The notes below the pieces were generated by a model. The model was given only the letters and a program-made list of their open reading frames with translations. It did not search any database and had not been told where the DNA came from. A DNA stretch of 64,000 nt from Limnovirga soli (lineage in GTDB: Bacteria > Bacteroidota > Bacteroidia > Chitinophagales > Chitinophagaceae), in NCBI RefSeq assembly GCF_013106755.1, contig NZ_WHPF01000006.1, positions 62,001-126,000 on the forward strand, read 5' to 3'. Shown here piece by piece: positions 51,780 through 61,649 of the stretch. The translations under genes and the position numbers were made by a program. The stretch's first letter is position 1. The number at the start of each line of letters is the position of its first letter.

Positions 51780-52772
51780 TTAACTATGAATGGCTACAAG
51801 GTCTTTTTGCAAAGTGATAATATGGGCTACAATTTTATCAGCATGATCACGGGAATTTTCAATAAACCATTTGTGTGTATCCATTCCGCCGCAAACCACG
51901 CCAGCCAAATAAATCCCGGGCATATTTGTTTGCATGGTAGTATCATCATAAGTGGGGTGCAGGTAAGCATCATCACTCAGTTGTACGCCAAGGTGCTTTA
52001 ACAGGGTAAAATTGGGCGTATAACCAGTCATAGCAATTACAAAATCGTTTTCAATAGTAAGCGCACCATTGGGTGTTTGCAAACTTACAGTATGCGGCGT
52101 AATGGCAGTAATTGAAGACTCGTAATATACCTGTATGCTTCCCTCTTCTATGCGGTTAATAATATCAGGACGTACCCAGTATTTTACCCTTTCGCCAATT
52201 TGCTTGTCTTTAATAACCATGGTAACTGTAGCGCCTTTACGCCAAGTTTCCAGTGCAGCATCCACGGCAGAGTTTTGTGCACCTACCACCAATACTTTTT
52301 GAAAAGCATAATAATGCGGATCTTTATAATAATGATGCACCTTGTCTAAGGTTTCGCCGGGTATACCCATCAGGTTGGGTAAATCGTAAAACCCGGTGGC
52401 AATAACAATATTAGCCGCAGTAAATACTTGTTTGGTGGTGGTAATAATATATTCTTTAACTGCCGTTTGCTGCACCTGTGTTACTTCCTGAAATAAATGC
52501 ACATGTAATTGGTACATGGCTGTAACCCGACGGTAATACTCTACCGCCTCTTGCCTGTTGGGTTTATTGTGCAGGGTCATAAAAGGTACCCCGCCAATTT
52601 CAAGCCGCTCAGCAGTTGAAAAAAATGTCATGTTTACAGGGTAATTATACAGGCTGTTTACCAGGCAGCCCTTTTCAACAATAGCATAGCTTAACCCGGC
52701 ATTTTTTGCGGCAATTCCACAGGCTAAACCAATTGGGCCGGCACCAATTATAAGCATATCCAGTTTTTCCAT
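51780..52772 (-). CDS. ypdA: YpdA-type FAD/NAD(P)-dependent (bacillithiol disulfide) reductase
   Basis: A 330-residue flavoprotein. The FAD site is MLIIGAGPIGLACGIAAKNAG, followed by YPVNMTFFSTAERLEIGGVPF, a YpdA hallmark. The NAD(P) site is VLVVGAQNSAVDAALE. AGVVCGGMDTHKWFIEN ends the FAD domain. There is no CxxC, as expected for this family. YpdA keeps bacillithiol reduced in bacteria that make it. The bsh genes are not in this window. Confidence 0.93.
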   Translation of the reverse strand: MEKLDMLIIGAGPIGLACGIAAKNAGLSYAIVEKGCLVNSLYNYPVNMTFFSTAERLEIGGVPFMTLHNKPNRQEAVEYYRRVTAMYQLHVHLFQEVTQVQQTAVKEYIITTTKQVFTAANIVIATGFYDLPNLMGIPGETLDKVHHYYKDPHYYAFQKVLVVGAQNSAVDAALETWRKGATVTMVIKDKQIGERVKYWVRPDIINRIEEGSIQVYYESSITAITPHTVSLQTPNGALTIENDFVIAMTGYTPNFTLLKHLGVQLSDDAYLHPTYDDTTMQTNMPGIYLAGVVCGGMDTHKWFIENSRDHADKIVAHIITLQKDLVAIHS

Positions 52773-52839
52773 GGGCGCAAATTACAACCGAAATGGGGAT
52801 TCGCAGAAAACAGCTTGGCTTTTATGAGCCAAACTTTGG

Positions 52840-52895
52840 ATTAGGCATTTTACATCCTTGCGTCGCACTCTTTTACTGCAACAAAATGGCAGCTA
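52840..52895 (-). repeat. Intergenic repeat copy, AAAAGAGTGCGACGCAAG core
   Basis: The core is at 52857-52874 with a T-run instead of TTGT. It lies between divergent genes, away from any stop codon, another exception to the usual position. Confidence 0.82.
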
Positions 52896-52981
52896 TAAAT
52901 ACAATCAGTAATGGTATAACACTTAATTTTATTGTTTACAATAATTAAGTACAACATAATACCACCATATTTATCCTTACC

Positions 52982-53509
52982 ATGAATCATTATTTTATTA
53001 TCCCCGGCTTAGGCAATTCCGGCCCCGAACATTGGCAAACATATTTTGAAACAACCAGTGATAATTTTATCCGCATTCAACAAAAAGAGTGGGATGCCCC
53101 AGCCTGTTTAGATTGGGTAAATACCATTGAAGCCGCCTTGAAGGGATATGATTTATCCAAGGTAATTCTTATTGGCCATAGCCTGGGTTGCACCACCATT
53201 GCTCATTGGTATGCCCAATTTGGCAAAACCATTAAAGGCGCATTATTGGTTGCCCCCAGCGATATTGAAGCTACCATTTACAATTTCCCCGCAACAGGTT
53301 TTGCACCTATACCACTTGGCAAAATGGAATTTAAAACAATTGTAGTAGCCAGCACCAACGACCCATGGGTTTCGTTGGAAAGGGCTGCCTATTTTGCAGA
53401 GTGCTGGGGAAGTGATTTTATTAATATTGGCGAAGCAGGCCATATAAACGCTGAGGCAGGGTTTTATAAGTGGCAGCAAGGACTGGATGTTTTAAGTCAG
53501 CTGGATTAA
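52982..53509 (+). CDS. RBBP9/YdeN-like alpha/beta hydrolase
   Basis: A 175-residue protein. IIPGLGNSGPEHWQTYFE, LIGHSLGCTTIAHW (nucleophile Ser), STNDPWVS (acid) and GEAGHINAEAGF (catalytic His) show a full triad. The RBBP9/YdeN family are small serine hydrolases with little-known substrates. It is divergent from ypdA. Confidence 0.92.
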   Translation: MNHYFIIPGLGNSGPEHWQTYFETTSDNFIRIQQKEWDAPACLDWVNTIEAALKGYDLSKVILIGHSLGCTTIAHWYAQFGKTIKGALLVAPSDIEATIYNFPATGFAPIPLGKMEFKTIVVASTNDPWVSLERAAYFAECWGSDFINIGEAGHINAEAGFYKWQQGLDVLSQLD

Positions 53510-53526
53510 GTTTTTACACCAGTATT

Positions 53527-53599
53527 TTGCTGCAATAATAACAGAACGCACAAGAGTGCGACGCAAGTACAGCACGATGTATGCACTATTGCCGGGTTA
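53527..53599 (+). repeat. Intergenic repeat copy, ACAAGAGTGCGACGCAAG core
   Basis: The core is at 53550-53567. The right end GCCGGGTTAA includes the complement of the stop codon of the enolase-superfamily gene, so repeat and gene touch. Confidence 0.92.
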
Positions 53600-54670
53600 A
53601 AAAATATTTTTAACCACTCCTAAACCAGGTGTTGGGTTAATATGCATACAGCCATTTTTAAGTATAAAACCACCTGCAAAAAGTGTTTCGGCAATGTCGA
53701 AACTTCCATCTAAATCAAGATAGCGGGTGTTGGGGCTACTAAATGCCGCATGCAAGGCTGCTGTTATACTTACCAGGCTTTCATCATTACAACCCCAGAA
53801 CAAATGAATACCGGCTTGTTGCGCTGTTGCTGCAATGGCTTTTGCCGCCAATATGCCGCCACATTTCATTAATTTAATGTTATACACTCCATAAGGCTGT
53901 GGCGATTGTGCCAGCTGAATGGCAGATGCCTGATTAATCAGCGATTCATCCGCCACCAATTTGTTCCTTACTGCTAATGGTAACATCGCTAACTGGTGGT
54001 CGTTACTAACAGGCATGGGTTGCTCAATTAATTCAATGGGCAAATGGCTGGTGGCTTTTACAAATTGCTGCAACTGGCTTATTGTATAACCCTGATTTGC
54101 GTCTACACGTAAAACAACCGCCCCATGTAATGCCTCGGCTATTTTGCTTACCCTTTCAATATCTGCTTCAACTGAAATACCGGTTTTTAATTTTAGTATG
54201 GTAAAACCCGCTGCCACACAGGCTTTAGCCTCTTCCAACATTTCGGCTGTTTCTTTTATTCCAATAGTAACCGAGGTGGGTATCGACTTGTGCAATTGCC
54301 CGTAAAGTTGCACCACAGGTATATTGCTATACTGGGCAAAAGCATCGTGCAATGCTATATCAATTGCCGCCAGCGTTCCAGGCAACTGTGAAAAATAGCT
54401 GGCAGCATTTTGAATCAATTGATGATAGGCCTCAATATTTTGGCCAATCAGTGTTTGTACATAATCAGATTGCAGGTGTTGCAAGGTATCGGCAGGTGTT
54501 TCGCCAACCACATCTTCAAAAGGATTGGCCGCACCATACCCAACCATGCCATTTGCCAGTGTAATTTCTAAAAATACAATCCCCGTATCAGTAAATGTTT
54601 TATAGGCAATAGTGTATGGCTTTATTAAAGGCAATTGCAGCAAATAAGCTTGTACGGCTGTAATTTTCAT
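53597..54670 (-). CDS. dgcA: Enolase-superfamily epimerase/racemase, DgcA-like
   Basis: A 357-residue muconate-lactonizing/mandelate-racemase protein. The catalytic lysines are in ILKLKTGIS (K-x-K) at about residue 160 and NIKLMKCGG at about 260. Metal ligands are in LRVDANQGY, ELIEQP and VADESL. The alignment suggests a dipeptide epimerase, but its partner is a DUF1611 gene 6 bp away. In the D-glutamate route of other bacteria the pair DgcN-DgcA acetylates and racemises D-glutamate. The name is by neighbourhood and family, not by direct proof. Confidence 0.75.
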   Translation of the reverse strand: MKITAVQAYLLQLPLIKPYTIAYKTFTDTGIVFLEITLANGMVGYGAANPFEDVVGETPADTLQHLQSDYVQTLIGQNIEAYHQLIQNAASYFSQLPGTLAAIDIALHDAFAQYSNIPVVQLYGQLHKSIPTSVTIGIKETAEMLEEAKACVAAGFTILKLKTGISVEADIERVSKIAEALHGAVVLRVDANQGYTISQLQQFVKATSHLPIELIEQPMPVSNDHQLAMLPLAVRNKLVADESLINQASAIQLAQSPQPYGVYNIKLMKCGGILAAKAIAATAQQAGIHLFWGCNDESLVSITAALHAAFSSPNTRYLDLDGSFDIAETLFAGGFILKNGCMHINPTPGLGVVKNIF

Positions 54671-54676
54671 ACGGCT

Positions 54677-55735
54677 TTATATTATTGTTTGAATAAAGGG
54701 TATTAGTTTGTCAACCCCTTGTTGTAATGGCAATAAAACCGGAATACCAAGTTCTTTTTCATATTGTAGTTGAAAGGCTATTGCTTCCTCAGTAGTACAA
54801 TGCTCAGTATTTAATGCCAGTGCAATTACTTCCGCACCGTATTGCCGAATAAGTGCTATTTCGCTTGCCACAGACGGAATGGCACCCCATGCCGGTATAT
54901 GATCATAATGTTCGCGTTTGGGCGCATGCACCAATATCACCCGCCTGGCATTACCCGATACCAGCATTTCTGAACCACAAGGTCCGCTGGGGTTACGCAA
55001 TGCCGCCTGCCCTTCAATAAAAATAACGGCGGCATTTGTTTCGCGGTAACAACTTACAATGGCGTGTTCTAACTCGCCTGAAATAAAGTCGTTTAATGTT
55101 GAATCAAAAATAAACCCATAACGGCCGCCCTGCAACCAACCTGTTTGCCCGGTATAAATCATTTGGGCGTTAATATTATGCGCGGCACAAGCTTGTTGCA
55201 ATAATCGGCAGGTAGTTCGTTTACCCAATGCGCAATCGGTACCAATTACTGCAATTATCGGGGCTTTTACCGTAAATATATCGCCTGTCCAAAAATGCAA
55301 ATCCTTACGTTGTTTGGGTTTGCGAACATCAATTAATTCCACCCCATTGGCCAGGGCCTGCGCTGCCAGTGCAGGTTTTTCACTCAAATAATCATGTAAA
55401 CCATTTACAATATGCATTCCTGCTTTTATACAGGTTTCAATAATGGGAATAAATCTATCGGGTAAAATACCGCCTACTGTTGCAATACCAATGATGGCAT
55501 AGCTTATATCATTAATTTGAGCAAGTGCTTCCTGCACACTGGCGTATATGGGAATATTACGGTGTATGCCATCCAGTACTTCTCCGGCATCTTTGCCAGC
55601 ATGGCGTTCATCAATAACGGCAGCAATGGTGTAGCGGTCGGTAGCACGAATAAGCCCGTGGGCCGTTTTAGCGTCTGATTCATGCAAAATACCATCGGTT
55701 AACACAATGGCTTTAGGTAAAATATGGTTAATCAT
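54677..55735 (-). CDS. dgcN: DUF1611 protein, DgcN-like
   Basis: A 352-residue DUF1611 protein. A P-loop-like GTDCALGKRTT sits at about residue 168 in the C-terminal domain, after a Rossmann-like N-terminal domain (GIATVGGILPDRF). The studied relative DgcN is a D-glutamate N-acetyltransferase that works with an enolase-superfamily partner. The two genes here are 6 bp apart and co-directional, matching that partnership. A repeat copy lies just upstream. Confidence 0.75.
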   Translation of the reverse strand: MINHILPKAIVLTDGILHESDAKTAHGLIRATDRYTIAAVIDERHAGKDAGEVLDGIHRNIPIYASVQEALAQINDISYAIIGIATVGGILPDRFIPIIETCIKAGMHIVNGLHDYLSEKPALAAQALANGVELIDVRKPKQRKDLHFWTGDIFTVKAPIIAVIGTDCALGKRTTCRLLQQACAAHNINAQMIYTGQTGWLQGGRYGFIFDSTLNDFISGELEHAIVSCYRETNAAVIFIEGQAALRNPSGPCGSEMLVSGNARRVILVHAPKREHYDHIPAWGAIPSVASEIALIRQYGAEVIALALNTEHCTTEEAIAFQLQYEKELGIPVLLPLQQGVDKLIPFIQTII

Positions 55736-55747
55736 GATAAAGGTTTT

Positions 55748-55808
55748 TAGCCGGGCATGAAGATACGATTTGCAGCTTTACTTGCGTCGCACTCTTGTAC
55801 GGCAGAAT
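55748..55808 (-). repeat. Intergenic repeat copy, ACAAGAGTGCGACGCAAG core
   Basis: The core is at 55781-55798; the minus-strand right end is CATGCCCGGCTAAAAA. It lies upstream of dgcN and forms an inverted pair with the next copy. Confidence 0.9.
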
Positions 55809-55859
55809 TACTATTGGCAGTTGATTAAACACTATTTGCAAACGTATAAAAGCTCATTC

Positions 55860-55920
55860 ATTGCCATCAGCACAAGTGTGCGACGCAAGGGAAGATGCTA
55901 TAAATATATTGCCGGGCTCA
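55860..55920 (+). repeat. Intergenic repeat copy, ACAAGTGTGCGACGCAAG core
   Basis: The core is at 55872-55889, with right end ATTGCCGGGCTCAAAA. It lies 70 bp from the stop of the gliding-motility-type gene and is antisense to it. Confidence 0.9.
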
Positions 55921-55989
55921 AAAAAAAGATAATTGAATTACCGGAAAGCATGCTTCAAATAACCTGTACTATCCACTTCATAGTCGTCT

Positions 55990-58329
55990 TTATCGCAACA
56001 GGGTTAAGGATCCGCTAATTAATTTGCCTATATTTTTTCTATCAATAATATAATAATAAATACCTACCGGTACCGGCTGCCCTTTATAGCGGCCATCCCA
56101 GGGTGTGCTATATCCATCAGAATGGAAAACGGGTTGCCCATAGCGGTTAAATACCGACACCGTGCAGGCAGGATATAAATCCAGATAACGAATCAACCAG
56201 GTATCGTTAATACCATCTCCATTTGGGCTAAATGCATTGGGTACAACCGGGTTGGGTAATACTTTTACCAAAATGATATCATTGCTGCTGCAATTACCTA
56301 TACCCGTTGCCGTAAAAAAATACCGCGTATCTGCCACCGGGTTTACCGTGGGCTGCAATAATGTATTATCATCCATGTATTGGTAGGGTAACCATTTGTA
56401 TTGCAAATTTTCTCCGCTGGCTGTAGCTGGTATGGTTACACGTCCTCCCACCAGGATAGTTATATCCGGTCCGGCATTAATTTGTGGATTGGGAGAAACA
56501 ATAATGGTTTGGGTAGCCGAATCAACACAACCATCCAATGTGGTAAAACTATAAGTTATAGGAATACTTCCTACTCCGGATTGCTTTGAATTAAACAACC
56601 CACTGGCACTTACACCGGCTCCGGTATACATAAAACTTCCGGGGTTACCCGGTTGTGCAAAAGCCTGTGTAATCTGGCGCGGCAAGGTATCGTAACAAAT
56701 ACCGGGTATTGCGGTAAATTCCACCGCCGGACTGGCATGTATGGTAATGGTTTGTACCGCTTCATCAAAGCAGGTAATGCCCGAATAGGCAATATACCTG
56801 ATGGTATATTGTTTAAATAGTGGCTGTTGAAAATTAGAATAGGCATGATTGTACAACTTGCCCGGCTGTGGACTTTCATCAATGGTACTGTCTGCAGTGT
56901 TGCCGGTATCGTCCCAAAATATTACCACTTTGGTTATATTACCAAAATCAACCGTTGCATTATTCTTTATGGCCACCAATTGATTACTACATAACAGGGA
57001 TGCATTTTGCACCTGGAAAGCCGCATTAGGTACTGCCCCATTTACCGTAAATATTTTGGAGGTGCTATCCTTACACCCATAGGCCGAGGTAACGGTTAAG
57101 CCAACGGTATAATTTCCCTGTGCCGAATAGCTATGATCGGGGTTTTGAAGTACTGATGTGTTGGCATTACCTGTGCCTGCATTTGCATCGCCAAAGTTCC
57201 AGTTATAACTAAAGGGGTATTGCGTTAAATCGCCGGTATAGGAACTGTCTTTAAAATGTGCAATGGCATCGTTAAGACAAATTTCGGGATTGATAAAATT
57301 AACCTTTGGGTTGGGTTGTACTTTTATTACTACACTATCTGTTGATGCACAACCGGGTTTTGTGGCAAATGAAGTATTTACATAATATTTTTGGTATGCA
57401 GGGGTTAATCCATCATTACGCAGTGTTACTATTGGGTTGGAGATATTTGTATTATTAAGTCCATCTACAGGCAACCAATCATATGCATAATTAGGATTGG
57501 CAACAGTACCCAATTCAAATTGCTGTCCCACGCAGCCACTTAAACTATCTGTAGCTGCGGCAACAGAGGGTGGCATATCCGTATAAATAATCACATTTTT
57601 AATACTGTGGTTATCATTAGAACCGCCTGTGCTGGCTGTAAAACCCAGATACCCTTTAAAGTTAAATTGCTGAAAACCGGTTAAGTATAATTGATCGTTT
57701 ACCGATACGCTTATATTTCCGGCATCATAACTAACTTTTACATGGTTATACTTATTTGAGCGAAGAAAGGACAAACTGTTATCGGCATTATCTTTTGTAG
57801 GTTGCAAAAGACATTCGCCGGGTTCGCCATTTAAACCGGCGTATCCAATACCCCAACGTATTTCAATCTTAGGTACCAGGTCGTGATTTTGCGGAAATTG
57901 CAGGCAGTTGTTCCAGGTATCAAAACAAATTTTAAGTCCATTAGCGGTGCCGGGTATGCCCAACCCGCCACCAATTACATAACCGGAAGGAGGTACATCT
58001 AAAAAGCAAAATGCAATACCGTCTGCACCGGTGCCATCAAACATACGCATGTCAAATTCTGCCGTCCATTTACTACATAGCGATAAATTAATGGGTTGAT
58101 TATAAAATATAGCCCCGCTGCTGCTGTTTGTAGCAGCACATAATAATAGTTCACTAAAATCATTGCTGGTAATATTGGCTTTTTTAGCGGCGCCCTGCAG
58201 GTTCCAGCCATTGGTGTTTAGGGGGGCGCCTGTTAATTGCGCAAAAACATAGGTTTGCGCACTTACCAAAACAGGCAACAAAAAAAGAACCATCGTTCCT
58301 AAAAAAAGTTTCATCCAGCTACGCATCAT
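55990..58329 (-). CDS. Secreted adhesin-like protein with gliding-motility (type B) C-terminal domain
   Basis: A 779-residue protein with a signal peptide to about residue 24. An L-type-lectin-like domain follows at about 30-250 (DGIAFCFLDVPPSGYVIGGG). PKD-like units follow (SYNWNFGDANAGTG, YSAQGNYTVGLTVTSAYGC), with further Ig-like segments. The C-terminal CHU_C domain reads VVPNAFSPNGDGINDTW and VFNRYGQPVFHS, a type B sorting signal for type 9 secretion. It is probably exported and surface-linked, with sugar-binding as one inference. Confidence 0.9.
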   Translation of the reverse strand: MMRSWMKLFLGTMVLFLLPVLVSAQTYVFAQLTGAPLNTNGWNLQGAAKKANITSNDFSELLLCAATNSSSGAIFYNQPINLSLCSKWTAEFDMRMFDGTGADGIAFCFLDVPPSGYVIGGGLGIPGTANGLKICFDTWNNCLQFPQNHDLVPKIEIRWGIGYAGLNGEPGECLLQPTKDNADNSLSFLRSNKYNHVKVSYDAGNISVSVNDQLYLTGFQQFNFKGYLGFTASTGGSNDNHSIKNVIIYTDMPPSVAAATDSLSGCVGQQFELGTVANPNYAYDWLPVDGLNNTNISNPIVTLRNDGLTPAYQKYYVNTSFATKPGCASTDSVVIKVQPNPKVNFINPEICLNDAIAHFKDSSYTGDLTQYPFSYNWNFGDANAGTGNANTSVLQNPDHSYSAQGNYTVGLTVTSAYGCKDSTSKIFTVNGAVPNAAFQVQNASLLCSNQLVAIKNNATVDFGNITKVVIFWDDTGNTADSTIDESPQPGKLYNHAYSNFQQPLFKQYTIRYIAYSGITCFDEAVQTITIHASPAVEFTAIPGICYDTLPRQITQAFAQPGNPGSFMYTGAGVSASGLFNSKQSGVGSIPITYSFTTLDGCVDSATQTIIVSPNPQINAGPDITILVGGRVTIPATASGENLQYKWLPYQYMDDNTLLQPTVNPVADTRYFFTATGIGNCSSNDIILVKVLPNPVVPNAFSPNGDGINDTWLIRYLDLYPACTVSVFNRYGQPVFHSDGYSTPWDGRYKGQPVPVGIYYYIIDRKNIGKLISGSLTLLR

Positions 58330-58426
58330 AGAACCTGAAAATTATCAACTTTACACGAATAACCATTGCTTTGCCGATACTTTAATGCTGCCATAGCTAT
58401 TTTTAACAATAAAAGCCAGTATTTAC

Positions 58427-58501
58427 CCGGCACCTGAACAACCATTTTACTTTACTTGCGTCGCACTCTTGTACGTTTGGATTAATGGCCAGCAAACAGC
58501 C
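58427..58501 (-). repeat. Intergenic repeat copy, ACAAGAGTGCGACGCAAG core
   Basis: The core is at 58455-58472, with left end GGCTGTTTGCTGGCC on the minus strand. It lies upstream of two divergent genes, not at a stop codon. Confidence 0.9.
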
Positions 58502-58549
58502 AATCGCATAAAAAGTGTTTCTGCTAATGAGCATTCAACCTGCATTTTC

Positions 58550-58612
58550 CTGCAGATGCCATGAAAGAAGAACCCTGAACCGAGCGTGGCAAGTAAAGCT
58601 GCTGTATAATCT
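58550..58612 (+). repeat. Intergenic repeat copy, AACCGAGCGTGGCAAG core
   Basis: The core is at 58578-58593, preceded by GATGCCATGAAAGAAG. The same left part (GATGCCATGAAAGAAGAAC) occurs in the copy at 61650. Confidence 0.9.
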
Positions 58613-58972
58613 TTAGCCGATTTAATAAAAATTCTTTTACCCATTTTCTATACTTTATACAAATGCAAAAACAGATAAGTACCTGACAACGCCTTTAATG
58701 AATAAAACACCCCTTTTCTTGCAAAATCCATGGTTGCTGGTTTGTTAAAGTTTTGTTTTAGTTCCCCTAAGCGCTCCCATATTTTACCTGAACCCTAAAC
58801 CAAAAAAGTGCCTTTTTGAACATTTTTACCACTCGTACCAAGTATAATAACACTTAAAAAAATTAACAAAAAAATGGTACATATATAAACAATTTGTCAT
58901 CTACGAAAATATTAGTAGATAAGTGTAACATTTGCACAATTACATCGTTAGATACCAAATATTTTATATATC

Positions 58973-61465
58973 ATGAAACCAATTGCTGCTTTATCTACGT
59001 TCTTTTTGTTGTTTGCCATGTTAGGTAATGCGCAAACTAAAACCTATAAATCTATAGATGCAAAACGCACTGCCGCGCCTGTAAAAATTGACGGCATCCT
59101 AAATGAAGCAGCCTGGAAAGATGCTGCTCTATTAACAGACTATGTAGAGTTTAGGCCAAAAATTGGTGCCTTGGAAACACCAGCTACCAAAACTACCACC
59201 TACCTTATGTATAGCGATAATGGTATTTATTTTGGAGGTTTTTGCGGCGAAAGCACCAAAGACAGTATTGCCACAGAACTTAGTGGCCGCGATGGTTTTG
59301 GCACCAACGATTATATAGGGCTGATATTTGATACCTACAACGATAAATTAAATGGCTTTGAATATTTTGTTACACCGCTTGGTGAACAATGGGATGCAAA
59401 AATGAACCCGCCCAGCCAGGATGGCAATATGGAAGATTTTAGCTGGAATGCAGTATGGGAAAGCGGCACTGTTATTACTGACAGCGGATGGAGTTTTGAA
59501 ATGTTTATCCCTTTTTCGGCTATTAGGTTTGGCAAAAAAGAAGTACAGGATTGGGGCGTAAATATAACCCGCCGCCGCCGCAAAACAGAACAACAAAACA
59601 CTTGGAACCCGATAGACCCAAATGTAAATGGCTTTCTTACACAAGAAGGTGTATGGAAAGGCATTTCGAATATTAAACCACCATTAAGACTGCAATTCTC
59701 GCCCTATTTCTCCGTTTACGCCAATCATTTTCCGGTAAATAAAGCGGGTGAAAAAAACTGGACCAGCCAGGTAAATGGTGGGCTTGATGTAAAATATGGC
59801 ATTAACCAGGCTTTTACCCTGGATGCTACGCTAATACCCGATTTTGGTCAGGTACAAAGTGATAACCAGGTGCTAAACCTAACACCGTTTGAAGTAAAAT
59901 TTAATGAGAACAGGAATTTCTTTACAGAAGGTACCGAGCTTTTTAGCAAAGGCAATCTTTTTTACTCACGCAGAATTGGAGGCTCTCCTATTCACTTATA
60001 CGATGTATACAATCAGGCAGATAGTAATGAAACTATTATAAATAACCCAACTGAATCAAAGTTGGTGAATGCCACCAAAATATCGGGGCGTATGCAAAAC
60101 GGGCTGGGCATTGGCTTTTTAAATGCGGTAACCAAAGCCCAGTATGCCACTTTTGAAAATACTGCTACAAAAGGTGAAAGAAAAGTGCTTACTGATCCAT
60201 TAACCAACTACAATGTGCTGGTGCTTGATAAAACCATGAAATACAACTCCAGTATATCATTAATTAACACTAACGTGTGGCGCCAGGGCCCTGATTATGA
60301 TGCCAACGTAACGGCAGGTTTATTTGAACTAAATAACAAAAAAAATACCTGGAACCTTGGTGGCAAACTGGCTGCCAGCAACCGCTTTAATTATTTACCC
60401 GATAACAAAACGCAAACCGGTTTTAGCCACGAACTGCATTTTGGCAAAACCAGTGGCCGCTTTAATTTTAATGTTTCTCAGGAAAGAACTGATACAAAAT
60501 ACAGCAGCGATGATATGGGCTATTTTACCAATAATAATTTTTTAACCCATAGCGGCTGGGCTGGTTATAGCTGGACAGAACCCAAAAATTGGTACAATCG
60601 TATTTTCTTAAACTTTAATGGTAGTTATAGTGCCCTCTCTAAAAAAATAGCGCCTATTGAGGATAAATACCAATCTGCCCGTTTAAACACAAATATTAAT
60701 ATTCAAAGCAAAAAATTATGGTGGATAGGCAGCCATTTAGATTATAGTTTCAGGCAAAACGATTTCTACGAACCACGCAACGAAGGTTGGTATTTTAAAC
60801 GTGGGGCAAGTGTAGGCATTGGCTCCTGGTTTCAAAGTAACGACAGTAAAAAATATTCGTATTCTACCGAAGTTTTTATGCGTTCAAGTATTAATTTTTA
60901 TAACTCTTTTGCGTTGGATGTTACCGCTATGCACAGCATGCGTTTCAATAATAAATTATCATTATCGCAAAGCATTAGTTTGCAGCCAAGGTTTAACAAT
61001 ATGGGCTATACTTATGTAGAAGGCAGCAGCAATATAAATTTTGCCAAAAGAAAGGTAAATACCATTGAACATACCCTTAGCGCTAAGTATAATTTTACCA
61101 ATAAAATGGGTATTACTTTCAGGGCAAGGCATTACCTGAGTAACGTTAACAACAAAGAGTTTTATATTTTACAACAGGATGGCCAATTGCTGGCTAACAC
61201 TGGCTTTAAACCCGAAGTAAACCAGAGTGTTAACTTCTTTAATATAGATATGGTTTATACCTGGCAATTTGCGCCCGGCAGCTTTATAAATATTGTTTGG
61301 AAAGATGCCAGTCAGGTTTTTAGTAATAAAGTAGATAATCAATATTTTAAAAACCTGGGTAGTGCTATCGATCAGGATAACAACAATAATTTCTCCTTAA
61401 AAGTTATTTATTTTCTTGATTACCTAACACTAAAAAACCGTATTAACACCGCACATAAAAGTTAG
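58973..61465 (+). CDS. DUF5916 outer-membrane protein with CBM9-like domain
   Basis: An 830-residue protein. A signal peptide (to about residue 20) precedes a CBM9-like sugar-binding sandwich (KIDGILNEAAWKDAALLTDY, IYFGGFCGE, WSFEMFIPFSAIRFG). The remaining 600 residues are the DUF5916 beta-barrel-like domain (TLIPDFGQVQSDNQVLNLTPFEVKF), with many alternating aromatic strands. Such proteins are often near glycan genes; the adjacent GH3 gene is convergent and not co-transcribed. A strong terminator follows. Confidence 0.92.
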   Translation: MKPIAALSTFFLLFAMLGNAQTKTYKSIDAKRTAAPVKIDGILNEAAWKDAALLTDYVEFRPKIGALETPATKTTTYLMYSDNGIYFGGFCGESTKDSIATELSGRDGFGTNDYIGLIFDTYNDKLNGFEYFVTPLGEQWDAKMNPPSQDGNMEDFSWNAVWESGTVITDSGWSFEMFIPFSAIRFGKKEVQDWGVNITRRRRKTEQQNTWNPIDPNVNGFLTQEGVWKGISNIKPPLRLQFSPYFSVYANHFPVNKAGEKNWTSQVNGGLDVKYGINQAFTLDATLIPDFGQVQSDNQVLNLTPFEVKFNENRNFFTEGTELFSKGNLFYSRRIGGSPIHLYDVYNQADSNETIINNPTESKLVNATKISGRMQNGLGIGFLNAVTKAQYATFENTATKGERKVLTDPLTNYNVLVLDKTMKYNSSISLINTNVWRQGPDYDANVTAGLFELNNKKNTWNLGGKLAASNRFNYLPDNKTQTGFSHELHFGKTSGRFNFNVSQERTDTKYSSDDMGYFTNNNFLTHSGWAGYSWTEPKNWYNRIFLNFNGSYSALSKKIAPIEDKYQSARLNTNINIQSKKLWWIGSHLDYSFRQNDFYEPRNEGWYFKRGASVGIGSWFQSNDSKKYSYSTEVFMRSSINFYNSFALDVTAMHSMRFNNKLSLSQSISLQPRFNNMGYTYVEGSSNINFAKRKVNTIEHTLSAKYNFTNKMGITFRARHYLSNVNNKEFYILQQDGQLLANTGFKPEVNQSVNFFNIDMVYTWQFAPGSFINIVWKDASQVFSNKVDNQYFKNLGSAIDQDNNNNFSLKVIYFLDYLTLKNRINTAHKS

Positions 61466-61503
61466 TATATAAATAATACACCATCTACTTTTTATTTGCC
61501 CGG

Positions 61504-61527
61504 CCCCGCTGAAACAGCGGGGTTTTT
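61504..61527 (+). terminator. Rho-independent terminator of the DUF5916 gene
   Basis: CCCCGCTG and CAGCGGGG form a perfect 8 bp stem with an AAA loop and a five-T tail, 40 bp after the stop. Confidence 0.93.
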
Positions 61528-61532
61528 CATGT

Positions 61533-61587
61533 CGTCCTGCTTGCGTCGCACACTTGTACTTTCTGATTAAAGGGCAGCAAAACAGCC
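61533..61587 (-). repeat. Intergenic repeat copy, ACAAGTGTGCGACGCAAG core
   Basis: The core is at 61540-61557, with left end GGCTGTTTTGCTGCCC on the minus strand. It follows the DUF5916 terminator and is antisense to that gene. Confidence 0.92.
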
Positions 61588-61649
61588 ATTAACCAATGCA
61601 GCCAAAAACAATTTCAACATACCTCAAATTACAATCGTATTTCCGCATA

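Larger units (their letters stand above)
58330..58972. other. Long gap with two inverted repeat copies
   Basis: This 643 bp holds a minus-strand copy at 58427-58501 and a plus-strand copy at 58550-58612. The rest, toward the DUF5916 gene, is AT-rich and likely holds its promoter. Confidence 0.55.

Noticed and set aside
58447-58644. A 65-residue minus-strand frame running through two repeat copies
   Set aside because: Its sequence is made largely of repeat DNA, and the same frame is broken in other copies.
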